DNA of 27,687 nucleotides, taken from IMG/VR virus record IMGVR_UViG_3300043410_000783, positions 1 to 27,687 of that record; one strand, 5' to 3'. The translations under genes were made by a program, and so were the position numbers. The notes under the pieces are model-generated. The model worked only from the letters and a program-made list of their open reading frames with translations. It was not told the DNA's origin and did not search any database. Within the stretch, counting starts at the first letter, position 1. The number at the start of each line of letters is the position of its first letter. This DNA comes from a virus. This document shows, one piece after another, positions 13,442 to 19,403 of this stretch.

Positions 13442-13891
13442 CTTAGGTTGGTTGTCTCCGCCTGACACAGTGACGAGCACAGTGTATGGCAGAAAAAGAT
13501 TCTATGCAACTGGTTGTTGGTGGCATCCCAACAGCGCCGAGCCACCGAGTCGAACGGTAGCCCCACCACTGAACCCGTGAACGCCTTGTGCTTGGTTGCA
13601 CAGCCACCAACACGGCTGAGGACTGCACATCCCTTCCCCCGACTCTTGTCGTTCGTGCGCCTATCCGGTTTCCCGAAGGGGCAGGATGCAAGCTGGCCTT
13701 TCCAATCCTCATGCGTGTTGGAACTGGTATGCGAACGGCCCCAGCTGCCGGTTGACTTCTCGACTCGCACTGTGAGTCAACAGACCCATTCTGTTTGCCT
13801 TGCGGCTGACTCTTACCAACACGGCTGGACACTTACTGTTCTCTCATGACTGGGTGCGTTCAGTCGCAGCAAATATCCATGCGTCTTGGGG

Positions 13892-13919
13892 AAAAAAACC
13901 CCGACCGGAGGGATCGGGG
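13892..13919 (-). terminator. Rho-independent terminator T1, possibly an attenuator
   Basis: Minus strand: CCCCGA (13919-13914), a nine-base loop, TCGGGG (13904-13899), then seven U (13898-13892). The first arm is also the end of CTTTCCCCGAT (13923-13913), which can pair with ATCGGGAAAG (14014-14005) at the RNA 5' end, so the terminator and the long-range stem exclude each other. A stable GAGCC/GGCTC hairpin (13939-13923) lies between. Confidence 0.75.
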
Positions 13920-13967
13920 AAAGAGCCTTCCCTTGGCTCATAAGCGAGAAGGTACTCACCCACTAAC

Positions 13968-13983
13968 AAGGAGATCACAGCAT
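13968..13983 (-). promoter_or_regulatory. Antisense copy of the translation leader inside the structured RNA
   Basis: Plus strand AAGGAGATCACAGCAT is identical over 14 bases to the leader and start of the gene at 1093 (GGAGATCACAGCAT), but an A replaces the G of ATG and stop codons follow at once, so it starts no gene. If the minus strand is transcribed, the RNA carries the exact complement, including an anti-Shine-Dalgarno stretch UGAUCUCC that also fits the common leader GGAGATCA of the left operon. Confidence 0.5.
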
Positions 13984-14060
13984 AGGAGAGTGAAGGCTAG
14001 CGGGCTTTCCCGATACAACAATAACACACTACCGGTAACTTGCAACTGTTATCAAACATT

Positions 14061-14080
14061 TACTGGCAACGTTGCCAGTA
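14061..14080. promoter_or_regulatory. Perfect 20-bp palindrome, operator candidate
   Basis: TACTGGCAACGTTGCCAGTA reads the same on both strands. It lies 40 bases upstream of the rightward promoter and upstream of the start of the putative minus-strand RNA, so a dimeric regulator bound here could control both. It could also be an origin element. No other copy was noticed in the window. Confidence 0.6.
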
Positions 14081-14119
14081 GGAATTCATGCAACACATAC
14101 ATTTTATTTACAACACCTG

Positions 14120-14162
14120 TTGACAGGAACTAGATATAGGACTATTATAGCACTACATCTAG
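14120..14162 (+). promoter_or_regulatory. Strong rightward promoter with flanking inverted repeat
   Basis: TTGACA (14120-14125), exactly 17 bases, TATTAT (14143-14148). CTAGAT (14130-14135) and ATCTAG (14157-14162) form a perfect inverted repeat around the -10 box and start site. The first half is part of CTAGATATAGG and the second of ATCTAGGGAG, both shared with the leftward promoter (13004-13018). A common regulator of both operons is likely. The ribosome site AGGGAGG of the first gene follows at once. Confidence 0.82.
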
Positions 14163-14172
14163 GGAGGGTGTA

Positions 14173-14400
14173 ATGACAAAAGATGACATTATCCGCATGG
14201 CGCGGAAAGCTGCCGATTATTGGGCAAATCATTATGGCCGCAAAAGCAAAGCTGACATGGAATTACTGCAAAAGCACGTTGCTGAAAAGTTTCTTGAAAT
14301 CGCAGCAGCAGAGCGCGAGGAATGTGCGAAGGTGTGTGAAAAAGATTGCGGCAATGGTGCTTTGAATCTTGCCGCCGCTATCCGCGCAAGGGGGGAATGA
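14173..14400 (+). CDS. Small protein of the 'EREEC...AAAIRARGE' family
   Basis: 75 residues beginning MTKDDIIRMARKAADYWANH, first gene of the right operon. The second half has AAAEREECAKVCEKDCGNGALNLAAAIRARGE. This C-terminal part, with two or three Cys, occurs in the next gene and in genes at 12507 and 20435. A metal site is possible but not shown. The last 26 bases are repeated almost exactly at the end of the next gene. Confidence 0.72.
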   Translation: MTKDDIIRMARKAADYWANHYGRKSKADMELLQKHVAEKFLEIAAAEREECAKVCEKDCGNGALNLAAAIRARGE

Positions 14401-14651
14401 TGGACGAACTACATTGGTACGCATTAAATTACAGAACGGCAGTTACGCAGGAAGAAACAGAAAACGCTTGGAAAGATTTAGTTACATATATAAAAGAGAG
14501 GATTGCAGGCGAACGTGAGGCGTGTGCGGAGGTGTGTGAGGACTTGTACGCGAACCTGAACGACGACCTTGATTGCCGTAAGCGTTGGCCTGAACAGAAG
14601 CGGAGAAACGAAATTTACGCCGCCGCTATCCGCGCAAGGGGGCAAGAATGA
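14397..14651 (+). CDS. Small paralog with EREAC...AAAIRARGQE end
   Basis: 84 residues (MMDELHWYALNYRTAVTQEE); ATG at 14397 overlaps the previous stop, with a second in-frame ATG next to it. The end, GEREACAEVCEDLYANL...IYAAAIRARGQE, matches the gene before, and the DNA GCCGCCGCTATCCGCGCAAG is identical in both, so the 3' ends were duplicated or exchanged recently. Function unknown. Confidence 0.7.
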   Translation: MMDELHWYALNYRTAVTQEETENAWKDLVTYIKERIAGEREACAEVCEDLYANLNDDLDCRKRWPEQKRRNEIYAAAIRARGQE

Positions 14652-14911
14652 ATTGGTTACCAGAACATAAATGCGGTTTGTATTTGACGCACAATGAACA
14701 TCGAGACTTTTATGAGTCTGCTGAAGAATACATTTCTAACAGATGTTTTGAGGATGACTTCATATCACCAGAAGAAATGAAGAAGGCGATTGCGGAAGAT
14801 TCAATCTGGCAGTTGCAATGGTATCCAGAAACGCCAGTAGGTTTTCATAATATTTGCGCGGCATCATTGGAAGCTATTCAAGAAGCTATTCGCTCAGGGG
14901 GGCAAGAATGA
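14648..14911 (+). CDS. Conserved small phage protein, LYLTHNEHRD motif
   Basis: 87 residues beginning MNWLPEHKCGLYLTHNEHRD. Segments LYLTHNEHRDFYES, DDFISPEEMKKAIAEDSIWQLQWYPETPVGF and a last helix SLEAIQEAIRS match a small family I recall from phages of proteobacteria, role unknown. Start overlaps the previous stop as ATGA after GGGGGCAAGA, a ribosome site repeated before the next gene. Confidence 0.75.
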   Translation: MNWLPEHKCGLYLTHNEHRDFYESAEEYISNRCFEDDFISPEEMKKAIAEDSIWQLQWYPETPVGFHNICAASLEAIQEAIRSGGQE

Positions 14912-15405
14912 TTAACTTAACACGCGAGGAAGCGCAGCAAGTGTTGGATGCGTTGCTATGGCGAGCGCACGCCAATCCTGCTCACAACCCATACTTCATA
15001 AATGATGCTATCACCTCTCTCCGCGCCAAACTAAGCGAACCTGATGCCGTACCAAAGTGGATTTATAAAACAGAAGTACCATCATGGTTATGTAATGCCA
15101 TCAAAAAAGCAACCGCCCCACCACAGCGAGAAATTACAGATGATGAGTTTGTGGCTGAAGCAAAAAGAAGAGGGTTTTTTGGATTTGAGACACCAAAACT
15201 TTGGCTTTGGAAAAACTTTGTCGATGGCAGACCAGAGTATTGGGCGTTTGACAATCCATACCCAAGAAATCTTGATAACTATGACCCGCAAACACTTGGG
15301 CAACCTTGTGGTTACGCAATCTTCAAGCCTTCGCGTGACGGAAGTAATGGCAGAACTGAAGAACAAGTGTTGCGCGAGATTAGTGAAGTACAAGAAAGGA
15401 GTTAA
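14908..15405 (+). CDS. Mosaic phage protein with MINLTREEAQQVLDAL opening
   Basis: 165 residues. The N-terminal helix MINLTREEAQQVLDALL, the segment LRAKLSEPDAVP and TAPPQREITDDEF are shared at DNA level with genes at 18025 and 18345; between them is unique sequence with many aromatic residues (GFFGFETPKLWLWKNF, RPEYWAFDN). This is a family where ends are kept and middles replaced. No enzymatic motif. Start overlaps the stop before as ATGA. Confidence 0.7.
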   Translation: MINLTREEAQQVLDALLWRAHANPAHNPYFINDAITSLRAKLSEPDAVPKWIYKTEVPSWLCNAIKKATAPPQREITDDEFVAEAKRRGFFGFETPKLWLWKNFVDGRPEYWAFDNPYPRNLDNYDPQTLGQPCGYAIFKPSRDGSNGRTEEQVLREISEVQERS

Positions 15406-15407
15406 AT

Positions 15408-15695
15408 ATGCTTTATTTTCAAGAGCCAGATATTGAACCCAATTACCGCATCAACGGTGTGGACTTGTACACGACCGACCAAACAATTCAACACGCGGTA
15501 AAGATGCAAGAGTTTCAACTCGAAATGCTGAGAAAGCAAAAAAAAGTAACCGAAGCTTCTCATAAAGAATGGCAGGGGTTGACGGATGAGGAAATTGAAA
15601 AAATATTTATATGGCAGGAGTGGAGCGAAGATTTTGCTGATTTTGAACCTGTTGCCCGCGCCATCGAAGCCAAGCTCCGGGGAAAGAACACATGA
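15408..15695 (+). CDS. Hypothetical protein with WQGLTDEEIEK...AKL tail
   Basis: 95 residues beginning MLYFQEPDIEPNYRINGVDL. The N-terminal half is unrelated to neighbours and has a helical stretch rich in Gln, Glu and Lys. The C-terminal half (EWQGLTDEEIEKIFIW then VARAIEAKLRGKN) matches the C-terminal tags in genes at 18025 and 18345. Two bases after the previous stop, with AAAGGAG ahead. Confidence 0.68.
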   Translation: MLYFQEPDIEPNYRINGVDLYTTDQTIQHAVKMQEFQLEMLRKQKKVTEASHKEWQGLTDEEIEKIFIWQEWSEDFADFEPVARAIEAKLRGKNT

Positions 15696-15883
15696 TTGCT
15701 CATCTTGACAATGGAAAATCAACAGAGATTCGCCCCGGAGAAGCAACCATGGGACTATCTGTTGTTAGGTGGGAGTTTGACTTCAACGACATGATTTGGC
15801 TGCTTGAGAATCCTGAATCACTAGCAATACTTGCCACTCGTATGCCACCGATATTGGAGAAGAACAGTGAAACTTACAAATAA
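15692..15883 (+). CDS. Small hypothetical protein, 63 aa
   Basis: It begins MIAHLDNGKSTEIRPGEATM and has FDFNDMIWLLENPESLAIL. Strands then an acidic-aromatic helix. ATGA overlap with the gene before; its last 17 bases overlap the nuclease start. Position directly ahead of the recombination genes may mean a helper role, but no family is recognised. Confidence 0.6.
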   Translation: MIAHLDNGKSTEIRPGEATMGLSVVRWEFDFNDMIWLLENPESLAILATRMPPILEKNSETYK

Positions 15884-16739
15884 ATTTAATCTGCCGGAGA
15901 CGTTCGTTAACGTCATCAAACGGCCTCAGTATAGCAAGGGCAGCAGTGAGATTAGCGTCACTGAAATCCTGTCCCCACCGCAGTTAGTTCTACTTCGCCG
16001 CCAGCACCAAGAAGATATCGAGCAGGATGCTGCTGATATGGTCTGGTCGCTGTTCGGATCCGCAGTCCACAACATCTTGCAGCATGGCAAGGATGACCAC
16101 CACATCGTAGAGGAACGTCTGTTCACTAACTTTGAGGGATGGTCTATTTCTGGAGCTATCGACCTGCAAACAATCAGAGACTACAAGATATATATCTCTG
16201 ACTACAAAGTCACATCCGCGTGGGCAGTCCAGCAGGAAAAGCAGGAATGGATAGACCAGTTAAACCTGTATGCATGGCTAGTCGAACGGGTGAAGGGCGA
16301 GCCAGTTGAAGGATTACAGATTATTGGCATCGTGCGGGACTGGTCGCGCAGGGAAGCGGCAATCAAAGATACCTACCCACAGGCTCCAATAGTAACCTTA
16401 GATATACCTATCTGGGATTACTCCGACAGGGAAGAGTTCGTGCGCCGCAGACTTACCATGCACAACGAGGCTAACTTCGCGGCAGTTAGTGGTGAGATGC
16501 CAGAGTGTACGAGCGAAGAGATGTGGGAGAAGAAGACCACCTATGCTGTCATGAAGGAAGGTGGCAAGCGGGCGAAGAAAGTCTTTGAAGTTAAGGAAGA
16601 AGCTGCGGCATTTGCTGGGCAGCAGAAAGAATCACACTATGTAGAAACTAGGGAAGGCGGCAGGACTAGATGCGAAAGTTTCTGCCAAGCTGCGCCCTTT
16701 TGTAATCAGTATCAGAAATACCTAAAGGAGAAGTCATGA
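15867..16739 (+). CDS. PD-(D/E)XK exonuclease (Cas4/RecB-like)
   Basis: 290 residues from GTG 15867 (VKLTNKFNLPETFVNVIKRP), chosen for GGAGAAGAACA before it. GSAVHNILQ (motif with His) near 75, then GAIDLQ...YISDYKVTSAW near 104-123 hold the D-x(n)-D/E-x-K metal-binding set of the RecB/Cas4 nuclease fold; Tyr/Gln motif WIDQLNLYAWLVE follows. The end has C-x3-C-x5-C (CESFCQAAPFC), like the cluster-binding end of Cas4-type enzymes, but a fourth Cys is not clear. Next to ERF and an SSB-like gene it probably resects DNA ends for annealing. Confidence 0.85.
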   Translation: MKLTNKFNLPETFVNVIKRPQYSKGSSEISVTEILSPPQLVLLRRQHQEDIEQDAADMVWSLFGSAVHNILQHGKDDHHIVEERLFTNFEGWSISGAIDLQTIRDYKIYISDYKVTSAWAVQQEKQEWIDQLNLYAWLVERVKGEPVEGLQIIGIVRDWSRREAAIKDTYPQAPIVTLDIPIWDYSDREEFVRRRLTMHNEANFAAVSGEMPECTSEEMWEKKTTYAVMKEGGKRAKKVFEVKEEAAAFAGQQKESHYVETREGGRTRCESFCQAAPFCNQYQKYLKEKS

Positions 16740-17434
16740 AAGCAATAGCAAGCGCGCTGGTAAAAGCGCAGCGAGAGTTTGGGCCTGCTTTAAAAAGCAG
16801 TACAAATCCTCATTATCGTAGCCGCTATGCGGATCTGTCGGCGTGTATCGAGGCTGTGATTGATGCACTAAACAACAACGGCATATATCTCATGCAGTTG
16901 ACGGAGGAGCATGACGGTGGCGTGAAGGTATCTACTGTGTTTATTCACGAGTCAGGTGAGCAACTGTCAGGTGGCAGTCTGTTCATGCCAGCAACCAAAC
17001 ATGATGCGCAGGGTTTTGGTAGCGCACTTTCATACGCTCGCAGGTATTCACTGATGGCAGCCTGCGGCATTGCCCCAGAGGATGATGATGGAAATCACGC
17101 AACGAAATCTGCGCCAGTGGCAGCGCCTCCGAAAGCTACGCCGAAAGCTGTTGAAGCTCCGCCGCCTAAGGTTGTGGAAGGTAAGGATAGTCAGTGGAAG
17201 CTCAAAGTTACAGCAGAACCTGGCGCGGACTGGGCGGATTGGTTGCACGTTGTAGTAGAGCAGACTGTCTTCGCTCTCGACATGGCACAGAACAAGGACG
17301 ATGTGATGAATGTATGGCGCACGAACGCCAACATCTACAAGATCATCGAGCAGCGTGACAGCGTGGCTTACCCAGAATTGACAAAAACATTTAAAACTTA
17401 TAAGGATTCATTCGATGAACAAGTATCCAAATAG
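16736..17434 (+). CDS. ERF-family single-strand annealing protein
   Basis: 232 residues. The ERF core spans about residues 1-125: ALVKAQREFGPALKSSTNPH, RYADLSACIEAVIDALNNNG, and the hallmark GSALSYARRYSLMAACGIAPEDDD. A Pro/Ala/Lys-rich linker (about 125-150) precedes a C-terminal part that is probably a separate helical domain. ERF proteins form rings on single-stranded DNA and anneal complementary strands, also for genome circularisation. ATGA overlap with the nuclease ahead (AAAGGAGAAGTC), and 20 bases of overlap with the SSB-like gene. Confidence 0.93.
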   Translation: MKAIASALVKAQREFGPALKSSTNPHYRSRYADLSACIEAVIDALNNNGIYLMQLTEEHDGGVKVSTVFIHESGEQLSGGSLFMPATKHDAQGFGSALSYARRYSLMAACGIAPEDDDGNHATKSAPVAAPPKATPKAVEAPPPKVVEGKDSQWKLKVTAEPGADWADWLHVVVEQTVFALDMAQNKDDVMNVWRTNANIYKIIEQRDSVAYPELTKTFKTYKDSFDEQVSK

Positions 17435-17705
17435 TGGGCGACTGAACTACGCCAAGAATAAGGTCAACCCTAACTCTGCTGACATCTACGGCGAGATCGT
17501 GTTTGACCGCCAGTTCTTACGCAATCTTCTGAACGAAACAGATGCTGATGATATCCCTGTGAAGCTGTCCGGCTGGCAGAAGGACGGGAACTATGGGCCA
17601 TGGTTCAGCATCCGTGTGAACACATACAAGAAGGAAGAGAACGCTGCACCTAAAGCGGCTCCAATGCCTGATGGTATGACTGGATTTGAAGATCTTCCGT
17701 TCTGA
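17415..17705 (+). CDS. SSB-like single-stranded DNA-binding protein
   Basis: 96 residues beginning MNKYPNSGRLNYAKNKVNPN. Strand-rich middle with IYGEIVFDRQFLRNL, VKLSGWQKDGNYGPWFSIRV looks like a small OB-type fold. The end GMTGFEDLPF is a classic acidic SSB tail tip (cf. DDIPF of E. coli SSB), which recruits partners. Its place after ERF supports this. The family is not one of the classical SSB proteins by length, so the fold is inference. Confidence 0.75.
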   Translation: MNKYPNSGRLNYAKNKVNPNSADIYGEIVFDRQFLRNLLNETDADDIPVKLSGWQKDGNYGPWFSIRVNTYKKEENAAPKAAPMPDGMTGFEDLPF

Positions 17706-18025
17706 TGGCAGCCAGTCGATCACCTACCCAACGTAGCCTTGAATACCTTCGGGAGCAGGGCTACCACTGTGAGGTAGTAGAGAAGTGGAACGCATGGACT
17801 AAGCAACGCAAAGACTTGTGGGGCTGGTGCGATATCTTGGCTATCCGTAAAGATGAAGTACTTGCGGTGCAGGTTACCGCAAGTGCGGTGGCTAACCGGA
17901 TAAAGAAGATTCAGGACTCAGATACGGTGGCGCTGGTGCGGGATGCAGGTATCAGAATCGAAGTCCACGGCTGGACTAAGCGAGCTAACGGCAGATATGC
18001 AATCAGGGTGGAGGATATAAGCTGA
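17705..18025 (+). CDS. PD-(D/E)XK resolvase-like protein
   Basis: 106 residues beginning MAASRSPTQRSLEYLREQGY. WGWCDILAIRKDEVLAVQVT has the D-x(n)-E-x-K-like arrangement of Holliday-junction resolvase/VRR-NUC folds, but with Gln-Val-Thr where Glu-x-Lys is usual, so activity is uncertain. The Arg/Lys-rich ends fit DNA binding; VALVRDAGIRIEVHGWTKRANG and RVEDIS follow. TGATG overlap with the SSB-like gene. It may cut branched DNA produced by annealing. Confidence 0.62.
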   Translation: MAASRSPTQRSLEYLREQGYHCEVVEKWNAWTKQRKDLWGWCDILAIRKDEVLAVQVTASAVANRIKKIQDSDTVALVRDAGIRIEVHGWTKRANGRYAIRVEDIS

Positions 18026-18348
18026 TGATTAACTTAACACGCGAAGAAGCGCAGCAAATATTGGATGCACTGAAAACACTACACGCCAAACTAAGCGAAC
18101 CTGAACCGGAGCCGGTGGCGTGGATATTTGTGAACAAGTTTGATGGCGGGGAGTACATCTTCAAGCACTCTGGAGAAGGCCTGTTTAACAAAGATGAGTT
18201 CGACATTAAACCACTCTACACCGCCCCACCACAGCGCGAATGGGTAGGGCTGACGGATGAGGAAGTTAAAGACATCGTGTTTGTCGAGCGGTCGTGGGCT
18301 GATGCTGTACGCAAGGTCGAAGCTAAGCTAAAAAAAAAGAACATATGA
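18025..18348 (+). CDS. Mosaic phage protein, second MINLTREEAQQ copy
   Basis: 107 residues: MINLTREEAQQILDALK, KLSEPEPEPVAW, a variable middle (FVNKFDGGEYIFKHSGEGLF), PLYTAPPQREWVGLTDEE and KVEAKLKKKN. The first 45 bases differ from gene 14908 at a few sites only. TGATGATT overlap with the gene before. Function unknown; ends look like fixed tags around an exchangeable centre. Confidence 0.75.
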   Translation: MINLTREEAQQILDALKTLHAKLSEPEPEPVAWIFVNKFDGGEYIFKHSGEGLFNKDEFDIKPLYTAPPQREWVGLTDEEVKDIVFVERSWADAVRKVEAKLKKKNI

Positions 18349-18731
18349 TTAACTTAACCAGCGAAGAAGCTCAACAGGTACTAGATGCGCTGGAATGCGC
18401 TACACCGCCAACGTTTAGCGCAAAGCTTGTAGAGGATTGGGGAAAAGCAGTCAAATTCCTCCGCGCCAAACTAAGCGAACCTGAACCGAAGCCGGTGGCG
18501 TGGATGGTATACACATTAGATGGTACGTCAGTTTGTATAACTGATAACCCAGCAGATTTCACGCCTGAACATAAGGCACTGCCACTCTACACTGATCTAT
18601 TTCAGCGCGAATGGGTAGGGCTGACTGATAAAGAACGTGCAGAAACATGGAATAAATGCGACCCATATGATGATGTTGATGATTTTGCATTAGCCATCGA
18701 AGCCAAGCTGAAAGAAAAAAATGGAAACTAG
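18345..18731 (+). CDS. Mosaic phage protein, third MINLT copy
   Basis: 128 residues: MINLTSEEAQQVLDALE, LRAKLSEPEPKPVAWMV, middle part with TSVCITDNPADF, then PLYTDLFQREWVGLTDKE and ALAIEAKLKEKN. It follows the second copy with ATGA overlap: a tandem pair. It overlaps the next gene by 11 bases. No function known. Confidence 0.75.
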   Translation: MINLTSEEAQQVLDALECATPPTFSAKLVEDWGKAVKFLRAKLSEPEPKPVAWMVYTLDGTSVCITDNPADFTPEHKALPLYTDLFQREWVGLTDKERAETWNKCDPYDDVDDFALAIEAKLKEKNGN

Positions 18732-19140
18732 CCAGTTCGAAGCGGTGAAGGTATCGATGAAGCAGGACAACAGTGGTTATGTCCTGACTTTACGTATCCA
18801 TCCTGACGAGGTGCCAGAAGAAATCCTGCGCGACTTTGTTGGATCAAGATACATGGCGGTGCTGGTGCGGTTGAATGAAGAAGAGCGCCCGATGAATCGT
18901 GAAGCAGAGTTAGCTAAAGACATGGTGCGCATATCTGGGATGCTGTGCCGCGACCCACAGTTCTGGGAGTTCTTATCCGAGGCTGGCGGGATTATTGAGA
19001 AATCAGAAAAGGAGGCAACAGAATGGCTGAAGGATTATCTAAAAGTAGAAAGCCGAAGCGACATAGCCAAGAGTCCGACGGCGACGGAAAAAATGCTGGG
19101 CGTAAAGCAGGAGTTTACGGCATGGAAACAAAGAGGTTAA
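18721..19140 (+). CDS. Conserved phage protein next to annealing genes
   Basis: 139 residues beginning METSQFEAVKVSMKQDNSGY. KVSMKQDNSGYVLTLRIHPDEVPEEI and DFVGSRYMAVLVRLNEEE form a compact strand-rich domain found, as I recall, beside ERF/RecT-type genes in many phages. A second helical part has CRDPQFWEFLSEAGG and WLKDYLKVESRSDIA, likely protein contacts. Role unknown; perhaps recombination control. Confidence 0.75.
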   Translation: METSQFEAVKVSMKQDNSGYVLTLRIHPDEVPEEILRDFVGSRYMAVLVRLNEEERPMNREAELAKDMVRISGMLCRDPQFWEFLSEAGGIIEKSEKEATEWLKDYLKVESRSDIAKSPTATEKMLGVKQEFTAWKQRG

Positions 19141-19403
19141 TCCCGTACTCCGTCCATCTGAGCGAGGAGGTCTATCTCGCGCTGAAGGAGAAGGCGAAAG
19201 CACGACAGGCATCTAGCCTAGTACGTGACGCTATCACCATGATCTTGGAAGGTAACGACAGCTTTAACTCTGGCTACAACAAAGGTATCAGGGACGCTAT
19301 GGATGTGGTTCACAAGGATCCACATGCATCGATGATTAGCATAGCTGACCAACGATTAGCTGATAGTTTGATCGACCAGTTGGAGGCACTGTTAGATGGT
19401 TGA
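19023..19403 (+). CDS. Ribbon-helix-helix-like DNA-binding protein, start uncertain
   Basis: The core RLIPYSVHLSEEVYLALKEK followed by SLVRDAITMILEG is the strand-helix-helix pattern of Arc/MetJ-type regulators. Two starts are possible. ATG 19023 has the strong site AAAGGAGG seven bases ahead and gives 126 residues with a basic, low-complexity N-terminus encoded over the previous gene (118-base overlap). ATG 19122 gives 93 residues starting at the ribbon, with CAGGAG ten bases ahead. Either way it could bind an operator such as those near 13010, 14061 or 14130, which is inference. Confidence 0.62.
   Translation: MAEGLSKSRKPKRHSQESDGDGKNAGRKAGVYGMETKRLIPYSVHLSEEVYLALKEKAKARQASSLVRDAITMILEGNDSFNSGYNKGIRDAMDVVHKDPHASMISIADQRLADSLIDQLEALLDG

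Larger units (their letters stand above)
13367..14014 (-). ncRNA. Putative large structured RNA (about 650 nt)
   Basis: No convincing gene is present on either strand. Read on the minus strand, nested stems cover the region: AGCTGG/CCAGCT (13741-13746, 13691-13696) enclosing TTCCAA/TTGGAA (13723-13718, 13705-13700); GAGTCA/TGACTC arms (13812-13807, 13779-13774) enclosing GCC-GCAA-GGC (13806-13797) and an AACAGA/TCTGTT stem; CAGCC/GGCTG (13618-13601); GTGC/GCAC (13601-13588); GGTGGC/GCCACC (13546-13519). The minus direction is favoured by the UUCG loop at 13682-13672, the GCAA loop, one U.G pair and two U-tailed terminators. Size and style recall large phage RNAs such as GOLLD or ROOL, but I cannot match a family. 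A weak promoter is possible just upstream (TTGCAA at 14045-14040, TATTGT at 14023-14018). Confidence 0.55.

Noticed and set aside
13544-13558. tRNA T-arm-like hairpin (ACCG, TTCGACT loop, CGGT on the minus strand)
   Set aside because: No matching acceptor stem or anticodon arm is found at the right distances, so it is not a tRNA.
13443-13849. Open frames of 111-129 codons on both strands in the gene-free region
   Set aside because: They overlap each other in several frames, lack ribosome sites, run through terminator arms and stems, and resemble no protein.
15867-16739. CRISPR adaptation role for the Cas4-like nuclease
   Set aside because: No cas genes or repeats are present; ERF and SSB neighbours indicate recombination.
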